Shown: piece after piece, positions 19,288 through 27,575 of the stretch
Numbering within the stretch: the first letter of the stretch is position 1
How the letters are laid out: each line of letters opens with the position of its first letter
NCBI GenBank assembly: GCA_945830055.1
Contig: CALZXH010000012.1
Span: forward strand, 1 to 42,804
Length of the DNA: 42,804 nt
Direction of reading: 5' to 3'
Origin: an uncultured Prevotella sp.
GTDB lineage: Bacteria; Bacteroidota; Bacteroidia; Bacteroidales; Bacteroidaceae
Program-made: the position numbers and the translations under genes
Notes under the pieces: generated by a model
Database searches by the model: none
What the model saw: the letters and a program-made list of their open reading frames with translations, nothing else
What the model was told of the DNA's origin: nothing

Positions 19288-19557
19288 ATGTATTTGAATC
19301 CCGCAAAAAAAGAGGAAATTTTTGGTCAGTATGGTGCTAACAACAAGGACACCGGTTCTGCTGAGAGCCAGATTGCATTGTTCAGCTATCGCATCTCTCA
19401 CCTCACCGAGCACCTGAAGAAGAACCACAAGGATTTCAGAACCGCCCGCGCACTGACCTCATTGGTAGGCAAGCGCCGCGCATTGCTCGACTATCTGTAT
19501 GAGCGCGACATCAACCGTTACCGCGCCATCATCAAGGCTCTTGGCTTGCGTAAGTAA
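19288..19557 (+). CDS. rpsO: Small ribosomal subunit protein uS15
   Basis: An 89-residue primary binding protein of the 16S rRNA central domain. The family pattern is present: DTGSAESQIALFSYRISHLTEHLKKNHKDFRTARALTSLVGKRRALLDYL and the C-terminal RYRAIIKALGLRK. It is monocistronic, with its own promoter and a perfect-stem terminator. Codon use is of the highly expressed type. Confidence 0.98.
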   Translation: MYLNPAKKEEIFGQYGANNKDTGSAESQIALFSYRISHLTEHLKKNHKDFRTARALTSLVGKRRALLDYLYERDINRYRAIIKALGLRK

Positions 19558-19582
19558 TCCATCGCCTTTCGATAAGCGAAAC

Positions 19583-19620
19583 AAAACAGGATGTGCCGAT
19601 GCACATCCTGTTTTTGTTTT
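19583..19620 (+). terminator. Terminator of rpsO
   Basis: AAAACAGGATGTGC (19583-19596) and its perfect complement (19601-19614) flank the loop CGAT, and TGTTTT follows. Beyond it, 19621-19739 holds nothing I recognise. Confidence 0.9.
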
Positions 19621-19739
19621 TCTACCTACCAACAGTTTCTTTACTTTCATTACTTCATTTCAACCTCTCCGCTGTTTGAATAGTCTGCATAGTCACAGAG
19701 CAGTCATAGTAGTGAACGCACACCTTTTATAATCTAACG

Positions 19740-20034
19740 AACGTGAGTTCGACGAATTCACGTGTTATATTGAACACACTTATTTCATAGTAGCAAAATG
19801 ACATCTAAAGAATCGTTTTATCTGTCAAAATGACAATAGGAAATTGTACGTTGTTTGGCTCAGAAAAAAATGCGCATATTCCCTGTTTTGTGCAATTATC
19901 CAATGAATATTTCGTTCATTTCCGTTCAATACTGTTCAACAGACCTCTGGTCGTACGTCCAGGCACTCTATGGTCGTACGGGCAGAGACCCTTTGAACGT
20001 TTTCGGCTTATTTTGAATTCGTCGAACTCACGTT
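19740..20034. repeat. Intergenic modular repeat, copy B (both ends present)
   Basis: A 295-bp unit bounded by perfect 21-bp inverted repeats: AACGTGAGTTCGACGAAT plus TCA at 19740-19760, and the exact complement at 20014-20034. The left end also folds on itself (ACGTGA/TCACGT). About 150 bp of AT-rich sequence precede a core at 19913-19999. In the core GTTCA occurs at 19914, 19924 and 19934 (10-bp steps), TGGTCGTACG at 19948 and 19971 (23-bp step), and CGTTCAA is mirrored by TTGAACG at 19993. TTGTTTGGCT (19851-19860) also occurs in copy A. There is no open frame of note and no clear target-site duplication. Confidence 0.8.
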
Positions 20035-20093
20035 AAACTTAGTGCAATGGTCACAACATCTCTATTGACGAATTGGCGAAAAGTTGCAAAAGC

Positions 20094-20130
20094 AATGGGC
20101 TGCAAACGTACTTTCCGTTTGCAGCCCATT
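20094..20130 (-). terminator. Terminator of the GH28-ending operon
   Basis: A 15-bp perfect stem (20094-20108 with 20116-20130) with a 7-nt loop. On the minus strand it is followed by GCTTTTGC. It lies 38 nt beyond the GH28 stop. Confidence 0.75.
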
Positions 20131-20167
20131 GGTTTTCAGGATGATAATCAGTCCTGTCGGGATAGGA

Positions 20168-21640
20168 TTATTTCACTACGGTGATATTCACATTCTCGCG
20201 GGTGATATTGCGGGAATTGTTGAACTCGGCACCCTGCTTGGCCTGGATGGTGATATCCTGCAGATGTATGCCGTCGATAGGCATCTCAGGAAGACCGTTG
20301 AAGAACATGGCACGACCGGCACCATTGCACACTACATTCTTGATGTTGATGTTGCGGAAGATAGGAGTGGTTTCGTCCACGGGTTTCACATCGGTGTTGT
20401 TGGGCTTGTCACCATCGGCAAGAGCCTCAGCCACCGACTTTCCACCATAATACATATTAAATATAAGGGCATCGTTCTTGATTTCGCTCATGGACACTCC
20501 GTCGATGAAGATATTCTCTACTATACCTCCACGACCACGGGCACTCTTGAAACGCAGACCCACATCGGTACCCACAAACTGGCAGTTCTCCACAAGGATG
20601 TTTCTTACACCACCACTCATTTCGGAACCTACCACAAAACCGCCATGACCGGCAAATACGGTACAGCCATCCACCACCACATTCTCGCAAGGAACGCCAC
20701 GACGACGACCGTCGGCATCCTTACCACTCTTGATACAGATACCGTCGTCACCGGCATCGAAACGTGAGTTGATGATCAGCACATTCTTGCATGACTCCAA
20801 ATCGAGCGCATCTCCGTTCTGCGCATAGGCTGGATTGCGCACCAGCAGGTCTTCGATAATCATGTTCTCGCACATCAGCGGATGAAGGTTCCATGCAGGA
20901 GAGTTCTGGAAAATAACGCCACTGAGTTTCACGTTCTTACACTTCACAAGACTCACCATCACAGGGCGCAGGAAACGCTTGATGCTGTTCCAGTCTTCCT
21001 CGGTCTTCATTTCGCGAGGCACATTCATATCTGCTCCGGCATCACCCTTGGCATAGCCCTCGGAGGGGAACCAGAGTTTGGAATTTTTCAGTACACCGCC
21101 GGAAGAAGTCACAGCCTTCCATTTAGCCTCGGTCACTTTCTCCTTTTTCAGCGGGCGCCAGTACTGACCATTTCCGTCAATCACACCATAACCAGTGACT
21201 GCCACATTGGTGGCACCATAAGCACTGAGAGGCGATTGGCAGCGGCGGGTGTCAAGCCCTTCGAAAGAGGTTTCAACCAGAGGATAGAGCGATTCATCGG
21301 CGGCAAAGAGGATGACGGCACCCTTGTCAAGATGCAGGTTGATATTGCTCTTGAGGACAATAGGACCTGTGTGCCACACACCACGGGGCACCACCAACTT
21401 ACCACCTCCCTTTGCAGAAAGATGATCTACCGCCTTGGCAAAGGCATCCGTGCACAAATCGATTCCGTTGCCCACTGCACCGAAGTCGGTCACCTTGACG
21501 ACTCTGTCTGGGAATACTGGAGCCTGCACCTCTGCCATCTGGAAGGGCAGATTCTCTGTGTATTGTCTGTAAGGGTTGTCAGCATGTACGGCAGTGAACA
21601 TCAACAGTGCCGATACGATTGTCAAAATAGTTTTTTTCAT
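20168..21640 (-). CDS. GH28 polygalacturonase-type pectinase
   Basis: Hydrolyses alpha-1,4 galacturonan or related pectin linkages. It has 490 residues and a signal peptide (MKKTILTIVSALLMFTAVHA), so it acts outside the cytoplasm. The fold is a right-handed beta-helix. The opening VVKVTDFGAVGNGIDLCTDAFAKAV is the usual start. The catalytic region has NGDALDLESCKN, then AGDDGICIKSG (about residue 293) with the paired Asp, GHGGFVVGSE (about 326) with the catalytic His, and RFKSARGRGG, the Arg-x-Lys motif. The start is 18 nt after the folK stop with no promoter visible between, so it appears to be the last gene of the ftsX-folK transcript, an unusual place for a pectinase. Confidence 0.94.
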   Translation of the reverse strand: MKKTILTIVSALLMFTAVHADNPYRQYTENLPFQMAEVQAPVFPDRVVKVTDFGAVGNGIDLCTDAFAKAVDHLSAKGGGKLVVPRGVWHTGPIVLKSNINLHLDKGAVILFAADESLYPLVETSFEGLDTRRCQSPLSAYGATNVAVTGYGVIDGNGQYWRPLKKEKVTEAKWKAVTSSGGVLKNSKLWFPSEGYAKGDAGADMNVPREMKTEEDWNSIKRFLRPVMVSLVKCKNVKLSGVIFQNSPAWNLHPLMCENMIIEDLLVRNPAYAQNGDALDLESCKNVLIINSRFDAGDDGICIKSGKDADGRRRGVPCENVVVDGCTVFAGHGGFVVGSEMSGGVRNILVENCQFVGTDVGLRFKSARGRGGIVENIFIDGVSMSEIKNDALIFNMYYGGKSVAEALADGDKPNNTDVKPVDETTPIFRNINIKNVVCNGAGRAMFFNGLPEMPIDGIHLQDITIQAKQGAEFNNSRNITRENVNITVVK

Positions 21641-21658
21641 ATTGTTTTAGATTAGTGA

Positions 21659-22075
21659 TTACTGTATCATAATTTCCCTGAGAGGGGCCATCACAAACTC
21701 GCGCTGATACATGCGTGGGTGTGGCAGGGTGAGTTGCGGGGTGCTGAGATGGAGGTCATCATAGAGCAGAATATCTATGTCGATGATTCTGTCGTGATAG
21801 CCCCCGTCCACACTTTTCTGTGTGCGTCCCATGCGCCTCTCTATGGCTTCGGTTCGCTCCAGCACCTGCTGGGGGGTCAGCAGGGTGGTGCAGCAGACAG
21901 CAGCGTTAACAAAGGTATTCTCAGAGCAGAATCCCCACGGCTCAGTAACATGAAGCGATGAGGAACGCAACACCTGCCCCACCTCTGTCCCTATCAGCCT
22001 GACCGCCTCGCGTATATTCCATTCTTTCTCGCCCAGGTTAGAACCCAGGGCGAGATACACAATGTGCTTAATCAT
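21659..22075 (-). CDS. folK: 2-amino-4-hydroxy-6-hydroxymethyldihydropteridine pyrophosphokinase (HPPK)
   Basis: Transfers pyrophosphate from ATP to 6-hydroxymethyl-dihydropterin in folate synthesis. ATG 22075 is chosen because the family N-terminus follows at once (MIKHIVYLALGSNLGEKEWN) and because it overlaps the queA stop by 8 nt, a typical translational-coupling overlap. The upstream in-frame extension lies inside queA. The product has 138 residues. EPWGFCSENTFVNAAV, RTQKSVDGGYHDRIIDIDILLYDD (HPPK signature with the Asp pair) and LPHPRMYQREFVMAPL are all present. Confidence 0.95.
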   Translation of the reverse strand: MIKHIVYLALGSNLGEKEWNIREAVRLIGTEVGQVLRSSSLHVTEPWGFCSENTFVNAAVCCTTLLTPQQVLERTEAIERRMGRTQKSVDGGYHDRIIDIDILLYDDLHLSTPQLTLPHPRMYQREFVMAPLREIMIQ

Positions 22076-23228
22076 TGAGGATGAGCAATGCATCGCCAAA
22101 GCAGCCAAACATATAGCCGTTCTCAACTGCCAGATTGTACGCCTCCATCACCTTCTCATAACCTCCGAAAGCAGCGGTAGCCATCAGCATCGTTGACTCG
22201 GGATGATAGAAGTTTGCCACCATGCTGTTCACCATGCCATACTCATAAGGAGGGAAGATAAACTTGTTGGTCCAGCCGTCGTATTCCTTCAGTAAGCCAT
22301 CTGTACCCACAGCCGTCTCTGTGGCACGCACAGTACTCACGCCGACAGCACACACCTTATGTCCGGCAGACTTGGCGCTGTTCACCTGACGGCATGCCTC
22401 TGCTGTGATGACCATTTGCTCGGAGTTCATCTTGTGTTTGGTAAGATCTTCCACCTCAATGGGGTCAAAGCAGCTCAGTCCCAAGTGTACAGTGATGTAG
22501 GAGAACTCTATGCCCCGTATTTCCAGCATCTTCATCAGTTCCCTGCTGAAGTGCAATCCAGTAGAAGGAGCTGTCACAGCACCCTCGTTACGGGCATAGA
22601 TGGTCTGGAAGTTTTCTAAATCATCAGGAGTAGCCTTGCGCTTGTTCACCACATAACGCGGCAGCGGAGCCTCTCCCAACGCAAACAGTTCCTGCTTGAA
22701 CTCGTTGTGAGGGCAGTCGTAAAGGAAGCGTAAGGTACGCCCACGACTGGTGGTATTGTCGATGACCTCTGCCACCATAGGACCATCTTGGTCAAAAAAC
22801 AGTTTGTTGCCGATGCGTATCTTGCGGGCCGGCTCCACCAGCACATCCCACAGGCGGAGTTCCTCGTTGAGTTCCCTCAGCAGGAACACCTCAATCTTGG
22901 CATCCGTTTTTTCCTTGGTACCGTAAAGGCGTGCAGGAAACACTTTGGTATCGTTGAAGAGGAACACGTCGCCCTCGTCAAAATAGTTCACGATATCTCG
23001 GAAAGTCATGTAGTCGGGTGTTCCATCGGGCTTTGTCAGGTCTTTGCCATCGGAATCTTTCCTACACATATCAATCCGACCGCTCTTGCGGTGCAGCACC
23101 ATCAGTCTGCATTCATCACGGCGGTAAATCTTATCCACCGTCCCATCTTCGTTCTCGAAAGCGCGATGAGGAGGTTCCAGAGCTACCTGTGATTCAGGCA
23201 ATTTAAACTTGAACTGTGATAATTTCAT
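22068..23228 (-). CDS. queA: S-adenosylmethionine:tRNA ribosyltransferase-isomerase
   Basis: Transfers and isomerises the ribose of SAM onto 7-aminomethyl-7-deazaguanine in tRNA to make epoxyqueuosine. At 386 residues it is longer than the usual ~345-350. Part of the excess is an insertion around residues 50-75 (RIDMCRKDSDGKDLTKPDGT) before the conserved YFDEGDVFLFNDTKVFPARLYG. Other motifs are NEGAVTAPSTGLHFSRELM, YITVHLGLSCFDPI and GVSTVRATET. The last 8 nt overlap folK. truB lies 68 nt upstream. Confidence 0.97.
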   Translation of the reverse strand: MKLSQFKFKLPESQVALEPPHRAFENEDGTVDKIYRRDECRLMVLHRKSGRIDMCRKDSDGKDLTKPDGTPDYMTFRDIVNYFDEGDVFLFNDTKVFPARLYGTKEKTDAKIEVFLLRELNEELRLWDVLVEPARKIRIGNKLFFDQDGPMVAEVIDNTTSRGRTLRFLYDCPHNEFKQELFALGEAPLPRYVVNKRKATPDDLENFQTIYARNEGAVTAPSTGLHFSRELMKMLEIRGIEFSYITVHLGLSCFDPIEVEDLTKHKMNSEQMVITAEACRQVNSAKSAGHKVCAVGVSTVRATETAVGTDGLLKEYDGWTNKFIFPPYEYGMVNSMVANFYHPESTMLMATAAFGGYEKVMEAYNLAVENGYMFGCFGDALLILND

Positions 23229-23296
23229 ATTTCTGTTTGAATTGATTTTCTTTTTCAGAGTTGTTCTTCTGTCGTTTCTACCGTCCGACCAACGAA

Positions 23297-23998
23297 CTAT
23301 ACGACCTCTACATGCTCATCCACCCACTGTTCAAAACAGTCCAGTGCGATGCAGTCTTCCACCCTCACCTCTCCCAAGCGGGTACGGCACAGTTCGGTAA
23401 GGAAGGCGCCACTGCCCAAGGCTTGTCCGATGTCGCGTGCCAAAGCACGTATATAGGTACCCTTTCCACACACTACCCGGATGCCCATCTGCATGGTGCG
23501 GGAATCAAAATGGGTGAGTTCTATTTCGTCTATCTGCAGTATTTTGGGTTTCAGTTCTACGTTCTGCCCCTTCCTCATCAGTTTGTAGGCACGCTGTCCG
23601 TCAATCTTGCAAGCCGAATACTCGGGCGGTATCTGCTTGATTTCCCCAAGAAACATGGGCAGGGTGCGCAGGATGAGCTCGCGGGTGATATGTGCTGTGG
23701 GGAAAGTGTGGTCCACCGTATGTTCCCGGTCAAAACTCGGCGTCGTGGCACCCAACTGCAGGGTGGCGGTATATTCCTTGGAGTGGTATTGCAGAGTCTC
23801 TATCTGCTTGGTCTTTTTGCCCGTGCAGAGAATCAGCACTCCGGTGGCAAGAGGATCGAGTGTGCCTGCATGCCCCGTCTTGAGGCGTTTCACGCCCAAC
23901 TTCCTCGACAGGATAGTGCGTGCCCTTGCCAATGCGCCGAAGCTCGACATGCCATAAGGCTTGTTCAGACAGATGATTTCCCCTTCGATAAAGTCCAT
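23297..23998 (-). CDS. truB: tRNA pseudouridine(55) synthase
   Basis: Makes pseudouridine 55 in the T-loop of tRNAs. It has 233 residues, short for the family, because the optional C-terminal PUA domain is missing. Catalytic Asp48 lies in GHAGTLDPLATGVLI. LNKPYGMSSFGAL at the N-terminus and GTYIRALARDIGQALGSGAFLTELCRTRLGE at the C-terminus are typical. uppP ends 2 nt upstream, consistent with co-transcription and coupling. Confidence 0.97.
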   Translation of the reverse strand: MDFIEGEIICLNKPYGMSSFGALARARTILSRKLGVKRLKTGHAGTLDPLATGVLILCTGKKTKQIETLQYHSKEYTATLQLGATTPSFDREHTVDHTFPTAHITRELILRTLPMFLGEIKQIPPEYSACKIDGQRAYKLMRKGQNVELKPKILQIDEIELTHFDSRTMQMGIRVVCGKGTYIRALARDIGQALGSGAFLTELCRTRLGEVRVEDCIALDCFEQWVDEHVEVV

Positions 23999-24000
23999 GC

Positions 24001-24846
24001 CTACACCATTTCAAGCGAATGTCCCATGCAAAGCCATATCAGAATGAGTCCTCCCACAATGATACGGTACCAGCCGAAAACCTTGAAGCCATATTTTGTA
24101 ACATAGGCGATGAAGAACTTGATGGCAAGCATAGCCACCACGAAAGCCACCACATTGCCCACCACAAGGGTGGTCATGTTGTCGGCTATCATCTGCATAC
24201 CACCTTCATTGAACAGCTTGTACATTTTATATACGGTAGCTGCAAACATGGTGGGGACTGCGAGAAAGAACGAGAACTCCGCTGCCGCCTTACGCGTAAG
24301 GCGCTGCTGCATACCGCCTACAATGGTTGCCATTGAGCGTGAAACTCCTGGAATCATGGAGATACACTGGAACAAGCCCACCATGAAGGCACGCCGCTCG
24401 GTAAGACGGGTATCTTCGCTTCCCTTGTTGAATATCCTGTCGCAAAACAGCATAAAGACACCTCCCAAAACAAGCATCACTGCAACCACCTCAGCCCTTT
24501 CAAGCATTTCGTCGATGAGGTCATTGAAAAGCAGACCCAACACAGCGGCAGGGATAAAGGCCACCAACAATTTCCAATAGAAATCATACACATGCAGCAA
24601 CTTCTTCCATGCCGGTGTACCCTCCGGAACAGGTTCCCGGTTCAACTGGAAAAAGCGTTTCCAATAGAGTACTACCACCGAGAGGATGGCACCAAACTGG
24701 ATGATAAATGTAAATGACTTGACAAAAGTTGTTGATTCTACATTCAACACTTTCTGGGCAATAATCATGTGTCCTGTCGATGAAACGGGCAGGAATTCTG
24801 TCAGTCCCTCGACAACGGCTATCACAATAGTCTGTAACAAATCCAT
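24001..24846 (-). CDS. uppP: Undecaprenyl-diphosphatase
   Basis: An inner-membrane enzyme that dephosphorylates undecaprenyl pyrophosphate to recycle the lipid carrier for peptidoglycan and surface glycans; it confers background bacitracin tolerance. It has 281 residues and multiple hydrophobic segments. The two signatures are VEGLTEFLPVSSTGHMII at the N-terminus and PGVSRSMATIVGGM in the middle. It sits between DUF3098 (6 nt upstream) and truB (2 nt downstream). Confidence 0.97.
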   Translation of the reverse strand: MDLLQTIVIAVVEGLTEFLPVSSTGHMIIAQKVLNVESTTFVKSFTFIIQFGAILSVVVLYWKRFFQLNREPVPEGTPAWKKLLHVYDFYWKLLVAFIPAAVLGLLFNDLIDEMLERAEVVAVMLVLGGVFMLFCDRIFNKGSEDTRLTERRAFMVGLFQCISMIPGVSRSMATIVGGMQQRLTRKAAAEFSFFLAVPTMFAATVYKMYKLFNEGGMQMIADNMTTLVVGNVVAFVVAMLAIKFFIAYVTKYGFKVFGWYRIIVGGLILIWLCMGHSLEMV

Positions 24847-24852
24847 ACTATC

Positions 24853-25083
24853 TTATTTCTTGTCTTTAGGTTTGCGCACTACAGCATAAATCATGGATAC
24901 AAAGCCCAAAAGGCACACCACAGGAGCCACCTTGATACGGCGCACACTGAAGATGTCGGGATTATAGGCTGTATCGGTAGAACCGGGACCGCTCATCAGG
25001 ATGAAGCCCACCACTACCACTGCCATGCTGATGGCAAGGAGGATAAAATTCAGTTTGTCGAATGCAAAATCTCTTTTTTCCAT
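24853..25083 (-). CDS. DUF3098 small membrane protein
   Basis: A 76-residue protein with two predicted membrane helices (FILLAISMAVVVVGFILM and IKVAPVVCLLGFVSMIYAVV) joined by a short polar loop (SGPGSTDTAYNPDIFSVRR). This pattern is the DUF3098 family of Bacteroidetes, which is usually encoded between ftsX and uppP, as here. The function is unknown; the constant placement suggests a role with FtsX or in envelope growth, which is inference. Confidence 0.88.
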   Translation of the reverse strand: MEKRDFAFDKLNFILLAISMAVVVVGFILMSGPGSTDTAYNPDIFSVRRIKVAPVVCLLGFVSMIYAVVRKPKDKK

Positions 25084-25101
25084 ATTATTGTCGTGTATAA
25101 T

Positions 25102-25980
25102 CTAAATTTTGTACAGTTGTCCCGCCGACATCCGGAGGAATTTGTTGACCGAAAAGAAGGTGCACAGCAGGGTAATGAGGATACCGAAAAGAAATACTGC
25201 GCCACCCGTGACAGCAAGTTCCTGCCAGGTGATGACCAAAAGTACGCCGGGTTCATAGTCATAGAGGGCATAGACACCACCTGCCAGCAGGGCACACGCC
25301 AGCAAAGCTGCCAGCACACCCACCCAGAACGCACTACCGAGGAAGGGGCGGCGGATAAATCCCCATGAGGCTCCTACCAGTTTCATGGTATGGATGGAAA
25401 AACGGCGCGAATACACATTGAGGCGCACTGTATTGTTGATAAGCGAGAAAGAGACACAGGTAAGCAACACAGCAAGAACAAGCAGCACCATATTCACCTT
25501 CTGCAGGTTGGCATTCACCTTGTCCATAAGATCCTCCTGATATGCCACGTCAGTGACATAGGGATGTTTTTTCATCTCTCGCGAGATAGACTTCAGCCAA
25601 TCACTGTTCACATAGTCGGCTTTCAGTTTCAGCTCCAAGGTGGCCACAAAAGGGTTGAACCCCAAAAACTCCGACGGGTCGGCACCCATCGCCTTGGTCT
25701 GCTCCTGCTTTGCCTGTTCCTTGCTGATATAGTCCACATGCAGGGTATATGGCTTGCTATAGAGGGAGCGGCAGAAACCGTGCACCTGTGCAGGAGTAAG
25801 CTCATCGCTGAGCATCACGGTCACCGTAAGGTTCTCCTTGACATAGGCAGAGAGATTGCGCGCCGTTTGCACGGAGAGTACCACCATGCCCAATAGCACC
25901 AGTACAAGGGTTGTACTGATGCACAAAGTGACAACTTGCAGACCGTATCGGCTGCGGGTCTTTTTATGACGTCTTGCCAT
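25102..25980 (-). CDS. ftsX: Cell-division ABC transporter permease FtsX
   Basis: The membrane subunit of FtsEX, which couples cytoplasmic ATP hydrolysis to septal peptidoglycan hydrolase activation in the periplasm. It has 292 residues. A basic N-terminus (MARRHKKTRSRYG) precedes the first membrane helix. A periplasmic domain of about 130 residues (ENLTVTVMLSDELTPAQV to about VNANLQKVN) and three further helices follow, with RLNVYSRRFSIHTMKLVGASWGFIRRPFLG typical of FtsX. No ftsE is adjacent, so it must be encoded elsewhere. It is the first gene of the minus-strand run to GH28. A -7-like TACCTTTG lies upstream on the minus strand at 26034-26041. Confidence 0.93.
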   Translation of the reverse strand: MARRHKKTRSRYGLQVVTLCISTTLVLVLLGMVVLSVQTARNLSAYVKENLTVTVMLSDELTPAQVHGFCRSLYSKPYTLHVDYISKEQAKQEQTKAMGADPSEFLGFNPFVATLELKLKADYVNSDWLKSISREMKKHPYVTDVAYQEDLMDKVNANLQKVNMVLLVLAVLLTCVSFSLINNTVRLNVYSRRFSIHTMKLVGASWGFIRRPFLGSAFWVGVLAALLACALLAGGVYALYDYEPGVLLVITWQELAVTGGAVFLFGILITLLCTFFSVNKFLRMSAGQLYKI

Positions 25981-26159
25981 TATTCCGTTCGAAAAATTAC
26001 TGCTTTACACCACTTTCATGATGCAAACGACCACAAAGGTAGCCAAAAAATGGTATATTAAAGAGGTGTGATGCACAAAGGATTATTCATTTAACATGTA
26101 TTAACCGCATTTGTGCCATATTTTTCATACCTTTGGGCATTGAAAACTGATTTAAGCAC

Positions 26160-26936
26160 ATGAGTACCGTCATTTATCCATCACCGGTCTTCGGTCCCGT
26201 ACATAGCAGACGACTGGGCATTTCGCTGGGAATCAACCTGCAACCTGCCGACGGGAAGGTGTGCTCGTTTGACTGCATCTACTGCGAATGCGGCTTCAAT
26301 GCCGACCGCCGTCCGCATACCCCACGCCCACGAAGAGAAGAGGTTGCGGCAATCCTGGAACGCAAGTTGCAGGAGATGGCAGCCGAGAACGCCCTGCCCG
26401 ACGTGCTCACCTTTGCAGGCAATGGAGAACCCACTTCACATCCGCAGTTCAACGACATCATCGGAGACACCATTGACCTGCGCAACAGGTATTGTCCGCA
26501 AGCCAAAGTGAGCGTGCTGAGCAATGCCACCTACATCCACCGTCCCGAGGTAAGGGAGGCGCTGATGAAAGTGGACAACAACATACTGAAACTAGACACG
26601 GTGGATACCAATTACATCCGGCGGGTGGACAGACCTACGGGACACTATGACGTGGAAAAGACAGTGGAACTGCTCCAAGCGTTCAATGGAAACGTTATCA
26701 TCCAAACCCTGTTCATGAGAGGCGAGTACCAAGGGGAAAGCACCGACAATACCGGCGAAGAATATGTCGGTCCATGGCTAAGAGCACTGCAACGGATAGC
26801 CCCACGCGAGGTAATGGTCTATACCATCGACCGCGAGACACCGGCACAAGGACTGCTGAAAGCCACCCGCGAACAACTGGACAGCATCAAGCTGCGGGTG
26901 ACGGCACTGGGAATCCCCTGCACGGCTTCGTACTGA
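26160..26936 (+). CDS. Radical SAM protein (unassigned function)
   Basis: A 258-residue radical SAM enzyme. The cluster-binding motif is non-standard in context but canonical in spacing: CSFDCIYC, with Cys35, Cys39 and Cys42. VFGPVHSRRLGISLGINLQP precedes it and LTFAGNGEPTSHPQF (the GGE-like SAM-binding segment) follows. This combination resembles the COG0731-like group, distantly related to TYW1/wybutosine enzymes, whose bacterial members lack an assigned reaction. There is no C-terminal auxiliary cluster. A TACCTTTG -7 box lies at 26128-26135. The MaoC-like gene starts 43 nt downstream. Confidence 0.87.
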   Translation: MSTVIYPSPVFGPVHSRRLGISLGINLQPADGKVCSFDCIYCECGFNADRRPHTPRPRREEVAAILERKLQEMAAENALPDVLTFAGNGEPTSHPQFNDIIGDTIDLRNRYCPQAKVSVLSNATYIHRPEVREALMKVDNNILKLDTVDTNYIRRVDRPTGHYDVEKTVELLQAFNGNVIIQTLFMRGEYQGESTDNTGEEYVGPWLRALQRIAPREVMVYTIDRETPAQGLLKATREQLDSIKLRVTALGIPCTASY

Positions 26937-26979
26937 TTCTGAACGTTACGTTTTACTATTTTATAAAAACTGATTTATT

Positions 26980-27444
26980 ATGAGCAAACTTGTCATCAAC
27001 AATTATGAAGATTTTGCCGCCATGCTGGGCAAGAATCTGGGAGTTTCTGAGTATCTCGAACTAACACAAGAGCGCATCAACATGTTTGCCGATGCCACAT
27101 TGGACCACCAATGGATACATGTGGACACCGAGCGCGCCAAGGTAGAAAGCCCTTTCAAGAGTACCATCGCACATGGCTATCTTACGCTGTCTATGCTGCC
27201 CCACCTGTGGAATGAGATTATCGAGGTGAACAACCTGAAACTGATGGTGAACTATGGTATGGACAAGATGAAGTTCGGTCAGGCTGTCAAGTCGGGCGAA
27301 TCCATCAGATTAGTGGCCGACCTGCACGCCATCACCAATCTGAGAGGTACCGTCAAGGCGGAAATAAAATTCAAGATTGAAATCAAGGACCAGAAGAAAT
27401 GTGCCCTGGAGGGTATCGCCACCTTCCTGTACTATTTCAATTGA
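26980..27444 (+). CDS. MaoC-like (R)-hydratase/dehydratase
   Basis: A hot-dog-fold protein of 154 residues. The hydratase-2 signature is clear: FADATLDHQWIHVD and SPFKSTIAHGYLTLSMLPHL, with the Asp and His that activate water. Relatives hydrate trans-2-enoyl-CoA or -ACP substrates; the exact substrate is unknown. It may be co-transcribed with the radical SAM gene, though no functional link is evident. A hairpin at 27495-27523 separates it from fkp. Confidence 0.88.
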   Translation: MSKLVINNYEDFAAMLGKNLGVSEYLELTQERINMFADATLDHQWIHVDTERAKVESPFKSTIAHGYLTLSMLPHLWNEIIEVNNLKLMVNYGMDKMKFGQAVKSGESIRLVADLHAITNLRGTVKAEIKFKIEIKDQKKCALEGIATFLYYFN

Positions 27445-27494
27445 AAGGCACATTCCACAACCAACAGTATCTCGCTAAAAGAAAACTTTAGGAA

Positions 27495-27523
27495 TAAGGT
27501 GAGAACAGTAACATCCCACCTTA
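27495..27523 (+). terminator. Possible weak terminator after the MaoC-like gene
   Basis: TAAGGTG (27495-27501) pairs with CACCTTA (27517-27523), with a 15-nt loop and an AT-rich but not T-only tail. It could equally be a leader structure of fkp. Confidence 0.35.
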
Positions 27524-27535
27524 ATAATATAAATG

Positions 27536-27559
27536 GGGCGGAAACAGACGGAACCGCCC
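27536..27559 (+). promoter_or_regulatory. GC-rich hairpin in the fkp leader
   Basis: GGGCGG (27536-27541) pairs with CCGCCC (27554-27559), ending 16 nt before the fkp ATG. It stands out in an AT-rich leader and is close enough to affect ribosome access. Function is inferred. Confidence 0.35.
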
Positions 27560-27575
27560 AAAGAGACACCGACAG

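Noticed and set aside
19730..20044. Target-site duplication around repeat copy B
   Set aside because: Flanks (AATCTAACG on the left, AAACTTAGT on the right) show no convincing direct repeat.
23261..24106. 281-residue plus-strand frame over truB
   Set aside because: It is opposite truB, whose motifs and operon position are certain.
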